A DNA stretch of 6,282 nt, taken from assembly GCA_030682505.1 (NCBI GenBank), contig JAUXOH010000114.1, positions 1 to 6,282 on the forward strand, written 5' to 3'. Source of the stretch: Candidatus Didemnitutus sp. (lineage in GTDB: Bacteria > Verrucomicrobiota > Verrucomicrobiia > Opitutales > Opitutaceae). This document shows, piece after piece, positions 1-5,220 of the stretch. Position 1 is the stretch's first letter; each line of letters starts with the position of its first letter. The translations under genes were made by a program, and so were the position numbers. The notes under the pieces were generated by a model. That model was not told the origin of the DNA and searched no databases. It was given only the letters and a program-made list of their open reading frames with translations.

Positions 1-716
1 GGAAGCACAATCCCGAGTTCACCATGCTCGAGGTTTACCAGGCCTATTCGGATTTCCAAGGCATGATGGACCTGATCAAGGCGATCTTCACCGAGCTGTG
101 CCGCGACGTGATCGGCGCCTTCGAGATCAAGCACGCGGCGAGCGGCGAAATAATCAACTTCGCCGGCGACTGGCGCTCCGTGCGGTATTTCGCCCTGATC
201 GACGAGGCGGTCGGATTCAAACTGAGTGCGTTGCGGGAGACGCCCGACTACCGCGTGAGGGCGACCGCGGCCGCGCAGGCGCTCGGACTCGAAGTGCACG
301 AGGGCTGGCAGACGTTCGAGGTCGTGAACGAAATCTTTTCCAAGAAGATCGAGCCGACCTTGATCCAGCCGACGTTCGTCACGCACCTGCCGAAGGAGTT
401 GTGCCCGCTGGCGAAATTGAATCTCGAGGACGCGGGCCTGATCGATGTGTTCGAGTTGTGCATCGGTGGCATGGAAGTCGCGCCGGCCTACTCGGAGCAG
501 AACGACCCGTTCGTGCAGCGCCAGATGTTCGAGCAGCAGGTCGGCGACGACCAGCAGAAGATGGACACCGATTTCCTTCTCGCGCTGGAGCATGGCATGC
601 CGCCGGCCGGCGGCATGGGCGTCGGCATCGATCGCCTGTGCATTCTCCTCACCGGGGCGGAAAGCATCCGCGATGTCATTTTGTTCCCGTCCATGCGACC
701 GAGCGTTGAAAAATGA
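1..716 (+). CDS. lysS: Lysyl-tRNA synthetase, class II (3' part)
   Basis: This enzyme charges tRNA-Lys with lysine in the cytoplasm, using ATP. The window opens inside the gene, in class II motif 2; the first complete codon is at base 3, and 237 codons remain before the TGA at 714-716. The text HNPEFTMLEVYQAYSD (from base 6) matches the lysine-binding part of LysRS, including the Glu and Tyr of LEVY that contact the lysine side-chain amine in E. coli LysRS. The block FELCIGGMEVAPAYSEQND keeps the three Glu residues that bind Mg in the family. Motif 3, GMGVGIDRL, lies at 612-638, and the C-terminus IRDVILFPSMRP is typical. The anticodon-binding domain is upstream, outside the window. Two residues near the active site are unusual: Val where DRFE normally has Arg (447-449), and Pro where xNAYSE or GNGFSE normally has Asn (483-485). 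The ATG at 24 is internal and is not the start. Confidence 0.96.
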   Translation, partial: KHNPEFTMLEVYQAYSDFQGMMDLIKAIFTELCRDVIGAFEIKHAASGEIINFAGDWRSVRYFALIDEAVGFKLSALRETPDYRVRATAAAQALGLEVHEGWQTFEVVNEIFSKKIEPTLIQPTFVTHLPKELCPLAKLNLEDAGLIDVFELCIGGMEVAPAYSEQNDPFVQRQMFEQQVGDDQQKMDTDFLLALEHGMPPAGGMGVGIDRLCILLTGAESIRDVILFPSMRPSVEK

Positions 717-784
717 ACCACCGAGGCCCAGCGAGCATCCCGACAGGAGCGAACTCCGTTTCGACCCGGTGCCCGGCGCGACGC

Positions 785-789
785 TGAGG
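785..789 (+). promoter_or_regulatory. Ribosome binding site of the lolC/E gene
   Basis: TGAGG lies 9 bases before the ATG at 799 and supports that start. The gap between lysS and this gene (717-798, 82 bp) holds no clear promoter and no terminator. Its only other structure is a weak 4-bp GGAG/CTCC inverted repeat around 751-762. Confidence 0.6.
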
Positions 790-798
790 TTTTGACCC

Positions 799-2031
799 AT
801 GCCCTGGCCCGTCTATCTCGCCCTCAAGCAACTGTTCCCGACGGGGCGGATCTCGTTTTTCACGCTGGTCTCGATCCTCGGCGTCGGCCTCGGCGTGGCG
901 TTGATGCTCGTTTCGACCAGCGTGATGGGTGGGTTCGGTCATCAGATCGAGCGGATGATCATCGATACGCAGGGCGAGGTGCAGGTGCGCGCCCGGACTT
1001 CGATTGATCAAGCGACCGCGCTCCTGGTGGAACAGGCCTTGGCCAAGTCGCCCGATGTGGCGGCCTCTGCGCCGTATGCCGCAGGCGTGGTGATGCTGGA
1101 ATACGCACAGCGCCCGGCGTTTCCCACCATCACGGGCTTCCAGCCGGAGCGGATGAAGGACGTCATCCCGTTGCAGCGTTATCTGTTCAGCGGCTCCTAC
1201 GATGATCTCGATGATGACTCGGTGATCCTCAGTTCCCTCCTCGCGCGTTCGCTGGGCGTGCGGGTGGGGGACTCGGTGAGCATCTATTCGCCGTTGATGA
1301 TGGATCGCTTGAAGCGCGAGGAGATGATGCTGCCGCGGGACGTGAAAGTCGTCGGTATTTTCCAGATCGGTCATCAACAACTCGACAGCTCCACGGTGCT
1401 TTGCTCGGTGCGCCTGATGCAGGACCTCTACGGGCTGGGCAGCATGGTGCATGGCTACAACGTCCGCCTCAAACCCGGGGTCGACGCCTATCGTGCGGCG
1501 GCGCTCCTGAATGGCGTGCTGCCGGCCCCGACCTTCGCGCAGACGTGGTTCGAGAGCAACGCGGACTTCCAGGCGGTGCTCAGCTTTGAGCGGAACATGA
1601 TTTTTTTCCTCCTCACCTTCATCATCATCGTCGCGGCTTTTTCGATCACGAGTTCGCTCCTGATGTCGGTGGTGCGGAAGACGCGGGAGATCGGTCTGCT
1701 CGCGGCCATGGGCGGCAAGGCCCGGGACGTCGCCCTTTGTTTTTGCACGCAGGGCCTCGTGATCGGCGCGGCCGGGATCGCGGTCGGACTCGGCCTGGGT
1801 TTCGCGCTGCTGCAATGGCGCGACGGACTCGTGCAACTGATCGCGCGATTCACGATGGGCGAGGAAGCCTTCGTGAAGTTTTATCAATTCAGCTCCCTGC
1901 CAGCGCACACGCAGTCAAAGGACGTGCTCATCATTGTAGTTTTTTCGCTCGTGGCGGCGACGCTCGCCGGACTGATTCCCGCGTGGCGGGCGGCGCGGCT
2001 CAAACCCGTGGAGGCGTTGCGCAGTGAGTAG
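799..2031 (+). CDS. lolC: Lipoprotein-releasing ABC transporter permease, LolC/LolE type
   Basis: This is the inner-membrane subunit of the Lol transporter, which with LolD pulls outer-membrane-bound lipoproteins out of the inner membrane and hands them to LolA. The 410 residues have the expected MacB/FtsX layout: membrane helix 1 at about 18-42, a large periplasmic domain at about 43-265, then helices at about 267-290, 315-338 and 376-395. The cytoplasmic coupling segment VRKTREIGLLAAMGG (292-306) and the C-terminal IPAWRAARLKPVEALRSE are family hallmarks. A Met- and charge-rich segment with a Pro (about 163-181) sits where E. coli LolC carries its LolA-recruiting Hook, so I lean to LolC rather than LolE. 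Only one permease gene is present here; single permeases with both LolC and LolE traits (LolF) form homodimers in some bacteria, so a LolF-like role is possible. The start is supported by TGAGG 9 bases upstream. The stop overlaps lolD by 8 bp. Confidence 0.9.
   Translation: MPWPVYLALKQLFPTGRISFFTLVSILGVGLGVALMLVSTSVMGGFGHQIERMIIDTQGEVQVRARTSIDQATALLVEQALAKSPDVAASAPYAAGVVMLEYAQRPAFPTITGFQPERMKDVIPLQRYLFSGSYDDLDDDSVILSSLLARSLGVRVGDSVSIYSPLMMDRLKREEMMLPRDVKVVGIFQIGHQQLDSSTVLCSVRLMQDLYGLGSMVHGYNVRLKPGVDAYRAAALLNGVLPAPTFAQTWFESNADFQAVLSFERNMIFFLLTFIIIVAAFSITSSLLMSVVRKTREIGLLAAMGGKARDVALCFCTQGLVIGAAGIAVGLGLGFALLQWRDGLVQLIARFTMGEEAFVKFYQFSSLPAHTQSKDVLIIVVFSLVAATLAGLIPAWRAARLKPVEALRSE
2010..2014 (+). 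promoter_or_regulatory. Ribosome binding site fixing the GTG start of lolD
   Basis: GGAGG lies inside the last codons of the permease gene, 9 bases before the GTG at 2024. The near-consensus match at good spacing supports the GTG start, which overlaps the permease stop codon. This arrangement suggests translational coupling of the two transporter subunits. Confidence 0.75.
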
Positions 2032-2704
2032 CCCGCCCCCCATTCTGCGGGCCGCCGGCTTGCGCAAGAGTTACCGCAGCGGTGATGCGATGCTCGAGGT
2101 CCTGCGCGGCGTGGATCTGGCGGTCGCGCCGGGTGAGAGTGTCAGCATTCGCGGCGAATCCGGCTCGGGCAAGAGCACGCTGTTGAATCTCCTGTCCGGA
2201 CTCGATCGGCCCGACGCGGGCGAACTGTGGTGGGGCCACGAGGCGACGGCGCAGCTGTCGCTCGGTGAGCTGACCGCGCGGCGCGGGCGTTATCTCGGCC
2301 TGGTGTTTCAGGCGTATTATCTGATTCCGGAAATCGACGCGCTGGCCAACGTGCTGATGGGAGCGCGCATGCTCGGACGTCCCGGCCAGGTGGAGAGCCA
2401 GCGGGCGCAAGCCCTGCTCAAGCGCGTGGGCCTCGCGGAACGGGCCGCGCACACTCCGGCGCATCTTTCGGGCGGCGAGCGTCAACGCGTGGCCGTGGCG
2501 CGGGCCTTGATGAACAAACCCGCGGTCATCCTCGCGGATGAGCCCACCGGCAACCTCGACGAGCGCACGGGGGAGGAAGTGATCAATTTGCTGCTCGAAG
2601 TATGCGCCGAGGAAAAGACAGCTCTGGTGCTGGTGACGCACAATGTGGCGCACGCCCGGCGCACGGGGCGTCAGCTGCTGTTGCAAACCGGCCGGTTTGT
2701 TTGA
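2024..2704 (+). CDS. lolD: Lipoprotein-releasing ABC transporter ATPase LolD
   Basis: This cytoplasmic ATPase powers lipoprotein release by the adjacent LolC/E permease. It has 226 residues, a usual length for LolD. All nucleotide-binding elements are visible in order: Walker A GESGSGKST (44-52), Q-loop FQ (95-96), signature LSGGERQRVAVARAL (148-162), Walker B VILADEP with the catalytic Glu (168-174), D-loop GNLD (176-179) and the H-loop His in VTHN (206). The AYYLIPEIDALANV segment after the Q-loop is of the LolD/MacB type (usually hxLLPEFxAxENV). The gene starts with GTG, supported by GGAGG 9 bases upstream, and overlaps the permease stop by 8 bp, so the two are almost certainly one operon and one complex. 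The family overlaps with MacB-type ATPases, but the permease neighbour with four membrane helices and no fused ATPase favours Lol. Confidence 0.94.
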   Translation: MSSPPPILRAAGLRKSYRSGDAMLEVLRGVDLAVAPGESVSIRGESGSGKSTLLNLLSGLDRPDAGELWWGHEATAQLSLGELTARRGRYLGLVFQAYYLIPEIDALANVLMGARMLGRPGQVESQRAQALLKRVGLAERAAHTPAHLSGGERQRVAVARALMNKPAVILADEPTGNLDERTGEEVINLLLEVCAEEKTALVLVTHNVAHARRTGRQLLLQTGRFV

Positions 2705-2715
2705 GACCCGGCAGC

Positions 2716-2729
2716 GCGGGCTTGCCCGC
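2716..2729 (+). repeat. Small perfect hairpin between lolD and the peptidase gene
   Basis: GCGGGCTTGCCCGC is a perfect inverted repeat: a 5-bp GC stem closing a CTTG tetraloop (or 6 bp with a 2-base loop). It begins 12 bases after the lolD stop. No T-run follows, so it is not a standard intrinsic terminator. It could protect the 3' end of lolCD mRNA, attenuate downstream transcription, or be one copy of a dispersed REP-like palindrome. The sequence alone does not decide. Confidence 0.5.
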
Positions 2730-2744
2730 AGCGGCGCGTAGCAT

Positions 2745-2749
2745 AGGAG
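2745..2749 (+). promoter_or_regulatory. Ribosome binding site of the DUF885-like gene
   Basis: AGGAG sits 6 bases before the ATG at 2756 and supports that start. The chosen start also gives a complete signal peptide. Confidence 0.7.
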
Positions 2750-2755
2750 TGGGGC

Positions 2756-4063
2756 ATGACTCTGCCCTTCGGATTACCCCTCCGCTCGCTCTTGGTCCTG
2801 CTGGTTGGCTGCGCTGCCGTCGTCAGTCGCGCGCAAGCCGGCGACCCGGGCATGAATCGCGTCGCCGAATCCTACGTGAAACTCGTGCTCGCGGTCGGGT
2901 TGCATGATGGCGACTACGTTGATGCCTATTACGGACCGGCGGAGTGGAAAACGGAGGTGGCGGGCGAGAAACCCGCCTTGCCTTTGATTCGGGAGCGGGC
3001 GGCGGAATTGCGGGCAAGCCTGGCGGCGATGGATGTTTCCGGCGGCGAAGCGTTGAGTCGCATGCGGCACAAGTTTCTCGACCGGCAACTGGCGGCGTTG
3101 GAAGCCCGGGTGGCCATGCTCGCCGGGACCAAGTTTACTTTCGATGAGGAATCGGAGCGACTCTACGACGCCGTGGCGCCGACGCGCACCGAAGCATACT
3201 TTCAGGACCTGCTGGTGCAGCTCGATCAGGCCCTGCCCGGGTCCGGCACCGTGACCGAGCGCTTGGAGGCGTTTCGCCGGGATTTTGTCATCCCGGCCGA
3301 CAAGATTGACCCCGTTTTTCAGGCGGCGATTGCCGAGGCGCGGAAGCGCACGGGCCTCCATCTGGCGTTGCCGGCCGGGGAAAATTTCACGGTGGAGTAT
3401 GTGACCGACAAACCGTGGAGCGCCTACAACTGGTATCAGGGCAATTTCCAGAGCCTCATCCAGGTGAACACGAGCCTGCCGATCTACATCGAGCGCGCGA
3501 TCGATCTCGCCTGTCACGAAGGCTACCCCGGGCACCATGTCTTCAATGTGCTGCTGGAGAAAAATCTCGTGCGCGACCGGGGCTGGGTGGAGTTCTCGGT
3601 TTATCCGCTGTTCAGCCCGCAGTCGTTCATCGCGGAGGGCACGGGCAATTACGGCATCGTGGTGGCGTTTCCGGGCGAGGAGCGCATCGCCTTCGCCCGC
3701 GACGTGCTGTTTCCGTTGGCGGGCCTCGATCCCGCGCGGGCGGCCGAGTACGCGCGCGTCCTCAGCCTGACCAAGCAACTCAACTTTGCCGGGAACGAGG
3801 CGGCACGGCGCTACCTCGATGGAGAGATCAGTGCGGAGGCCGCCGCCGAGTGGCTCAACCGCAACGCACTGATGGATCCCGCACGGGCGAAACAGCGCGT
3901 CCGGTTCATCGACAAATATCGCAGCTACGTCATCAACTACAACCTCGGCGAACAGATCGTCGAGCGTTACGTGGAAACCCACGCGGCGGGCGATGCGCAG
4001 CGCCGCTGGGAGATTTTCGCGGAGTTGATCTCAACCCCGCAGCTGCCGTCGGGAATTCGCTAG
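2756..4063 (+). CDS. Exported DUF885-like zinc metallopeptidase
   Basis: The 435-residue protein looks like an exported metal-dependent peptidase whose substrate is unknown. The key motif is HEGYPGHH at residues 254-261, matching the HExxPGHH signature of DUF885 proteins; the two His of HExxPGH would bind zinc and the Glu would activate water. A likely third ligand is Glu294 in FIAEGTGNYG, where most DUF885 members have an EGWA-like motif. The N-terminus is a signal sequence: a short polar start with Arg10, a hydrophobic core at 11-23, and a possible signal peptidase I site after AQA (28). However, LVGC at 16-19 also fits a lipobox, so it may be a lipoprotein. The rest is largely helical, with no other membrane helix. 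At 435 residues it is shorter than the roughly 550-600 usual for DUF885, suggesting a compact subfamily. The ATG has AGGAG 6 bases upstream. It lies 51 bp after lolD, and the two are probably co-transcribed. Confidence 0.8.
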   Translation: MTLPFGLPLRSLLVLLVGCAAVVSRAQAGDPGMNRVAESYVKLVLAVGLHDGDYVDAYYGPAEWKTEVAGEKPALPLIRERAAELRASLAAMDVSGGEALSRMRHKFLDRQLAALEARVAMLAGTKFTFDEESERLYDAVAPTRTEAYFQDLLVQLDQALPGSGTVTERLEAFRRDFVIPADKIDPVFQAAIAEARKRTGLHLALPAGENFTVEYVTDKPWSAYNWYQGNFQSLIQVNTSLPIYIERAIDLACHEGYPGHHVFNVLLEKNLVRDRGWVEFSVYPLFSPQSFIAEGTGNYGIVVAFPGEERIAFARDVLFPLAGLDPARAAEYARVLSLTKQLNFAGNEAARRYLDGEISAEAAAEWLNRNALMDPARAKQRVRFIDKYRSYVINYNLGEQIVERYVETHAAGDAQRRWEIFAELISTPQLPSGIR

Positions 4064-4106
4064 GGCGTGCCCGGTGGGGCGGCCCGCGGCAAAAGAGACT
4101 GGCGGT

Positions 4107-4135
4107 GGGAGGGGTGGCCGCTACGTTTTCGGCCA
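4107..4135 (+). promoter_or_regulatory. Distant Shine-Dalgarno and hairpin before the oxidoreductase start
   Basis: A strong purine block, GGGAGGGG (4107-4114), lies 20 bases before the ATG at 4135, too far for normal use. The intervening bases form a perfect inverted repeat, TGGCCG (4115-4120) and CGGCCA (4130-4135), around a 9-base loop. Folding would bring the purine block next to the start codon, with the A of ATG possibly in the last pair. The start codon also sits in the palindrome GGCCATGGCC (4131-4140), an alternative pairing. A regulatory role is inference. The remainder of the 71-bp gap shows nothing clear. Confidence 0.4.
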
Positions 4136-5118
4136 TGGCCAAAACGAAGATCAAGTGTGGCGTCGCGGGCGTCGGCTCGCTGGGGCAACACCACGCGCGC
4201 ATCTATGCGGGACTGCCCGACGTCGAATTGGTCGGCATTTTTGAAACCAGCGACGCGCGCGCGGCCGAGATCTGCGCCAGACACTCGTGCCGCCGCTTTG
4301 CGACGATCGCGGAGCTCGGCGCGGCCTGCGAGGCGGTCAGTGTCGTGGTGCCGACCGATCGCCACGCAGAAGTGGCGCTGCCGTTGCTGGCCCAGGGTTG
4401 CCACTTGCTGATCGAAAAACCGCTCTGCGCCAGCCTCGCCGAGGCGGAGCAGGTGCTGGTGGCCGCGCAGAAGGGAAACTGCCTAGTGCAGGTCGGCCAC
4501 GTGGAGCATTTCAACCCGGTGATGAGCTTTCTCGAGAAGCACGCCAATCACCCGCAATACATCACCGCGGAGCGCCTTGCCCCGTATCAAACCCGGGGCA
4601 CGGAAGTCGGCGTGGTGCTCGATCTGATGATCCACGACATCGGCATCGTGCTCGCGCTGGTGAAGTCGCCGATCCGGAAGATCGACAGCGTCGGCATCAA
4701 CGTGCTCTCGAAAACCGAGGATATTGCGAATGCCCGGATTGAGTTTGAGAACGATTGCGTGGCCAACCTCAGCGCTTCGCGCATGAGCCTGAAGAAGAAC
4801 CGGGAGATTCGCATTTTTCAGGACAATGCCTACCTCTCGCTCGATTTCATGAACCAAAAGGGGCACCTCGTGAAGAAGAGCGACCTCATCGCCTACGGTC
4901 TGAAATTGAAGATCGGCCTCGCGAAGGCTGGCGACGCGTCGACGGTCCCGGTGAACGACATTCCGATCGAGAAGGGCGAGCCTCTGGCGATCGAGCTGGC
5001 CCATTTCATCGAGAGTGTGCGCGGGGCGAAGCAGCCGAAGGTCGGCGGGGCGCTAGGCAAGTCGGCGCTGGCCGTGGCGATCACGATCACCGAGCAGATT
5101 CGGAAAAACCAGAAATGA
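4135..5118 (+). CDS. Gfo/Idh/MocA-family oxidoreductase, possibly GnnA-like
   Basis: This is a cytoplasmic NAD(P)-dependent dehydrogenase of 327 residues. The N-terminal Rossmann fold begins with GVAGVGSLGQHHAR (9-22), carrying the GxGxxG nucleotide-binding motif. The family EKP motif, with its catalytic-site lysine, is at 94-96. The substrate domain has DLMIHD (163-168), whose His is the usual second catalytic residue of the family. The class acts on sugars and nucleotide sugars. Position just before lpxB suggests lipid A chemistry: in Acidithiobacillus ferrooxidans the oxidoreductase GnnA, lying between lpxA and lpxB, oxidises UDP-GlcNAc at C3 so that GnnB can add an amine. That role is inference here, and no gnnB-like aminotransferase is in the window. 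The reading frame is open far upstream, but family-like sequence starts at MAKTKIKCGV, so ATG 4135 is chosen. GTG at 4105 or 4114 are less likely alternatives. Confidence 0.9.
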   Translation: MAKTKIKCGVAGVGSLGQHHARIYAGLPDVELVGIFETSDARAAEICARHSCRRFATIAELGAACEAVSVVVPTDRHAEVALPLLAQGCHLLIEKPLCASLAEAEQVLVAAQKGNCLVQVGHVEHFNPVMSFLEKHANHPQYITAERLAPYQTRGTEVGVVLDLMIHDIGIVLALVKSPIRKIDSVGINVLSKTEDIANARIEFENDCVANLSASRMSLKKNREIRIFQDNAYLSLDFMNQKGHLVKKSDLIAYGLKLKIGLAKAGDASTVPVNDIPIEKGEPLAIELAHFIESVRGAKQPKVGGALGKSALAVAITITEQIRKNQK

Positions 5119-5153
5119 GCGTCGTGCACGTGCGAGCTTTGCAAGACATCGGG

Positions 5154-5170
5154 CGGACCCGCGGGGTCCG
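5154..5170 (+). other. GC-rich hairpin between the oxidoreductase gene and lpxB
   Basis: CGGACCC and GGGTCCG form a perfect 7-bp stem around a GCG loop. The stem can be extended by pairing 5151-5154 with 5177-5180 across a one-sided bulge. There is no T-run after it, so an intrinsic terminator is unlikely. It lies 35 bases after the oxidoreductase stop and 50 bases before the lpxB start, in the longest gap of the window (102 bp). Confidence 0.5.
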
Positions 5171-5201
5171 ATCCGCGCCCTCCTGTTCCCGGTGGACCCA
5201 C

Positions 5202-5206
5202 GAGGT
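5202..5206 (+). promoter_or_regulatory. Probable ribosome binding site of lpxB
   Basis: GAGGT ends 14 bases before the ATG at 5221, a rather long spacing. There is no ATG, GTG or TTG in this frame between the preceding stop codon (5116-5118) and 5221, so the start choice does not depend on this site. Confidence 0.4.
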
Positions 5207-5220
5207 GCGCCCGACCTGCG

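Larger units (their letters stand above)
5152..5206 (+). repeat. Imperfect direct repeat upstream of lpxB
   Basis: Two 16-base units, at 5152-5167 and 5191-5206, share the pattern GGYGGACCCRCGRGGT. They match at 13 of 16 positions, all three differences are transitions, and they are 39 bases apart. The second unit contains the GAGGT that is the likely lpxB ribosome binding site. They could be a decayed tandem duplication or part of a dispersed intergenic repeat. Confidence 0.5.

Noticed and set aside
706..798. A possible promoter after lysS, from TTGAAA at 706-711.
   Set aside because: No reasonable -10 element lies at 16-18 bases, and the TTGAAA is inside the last lysS codons.
676..1908. 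A 410-codon open frame on the - strand opposite lolC/E.
   Set aside because: The encoded text is rich in His, Arg and Glu with no recognisable domain. It is the antisense shadow of a GC-rich gene whose + strand product is clear.
2774..3982. A 402-codon open frame on the - strand opposite the metallopeptidase gene.
   Set aside because: Low-complexity, His/Arg-rich product with no motif. The + strand has the signal peptide and HEGYPGHH motif, so this is an antisense shadow.
3415..4134. A 240-codon upstream extension of the oxidoreductase reading frame.
   Set aside because: The extension overlaps the metallopeptidase in another frame and encodes Arg-rich, non-family sequence. The Rossmann fold begins at the ATG at 4135.
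5154..5180. Intrinsic terminator after the oxidoreductase gene.
   Set aside because: The hairpin is strong, but no run of T follows and the next gene is on the same strand.
5116..5220. Possible fusion of the oxidoreductase to LpxB by readthrough of TGA, since both are in the same frame with no other stop between.
   Set aside because: A stop-free run of 34 codons is unsurprising in GC-rich DNA, the linker is featureless, and lpxB has its own ATG. I see no selenocysteine-type context.
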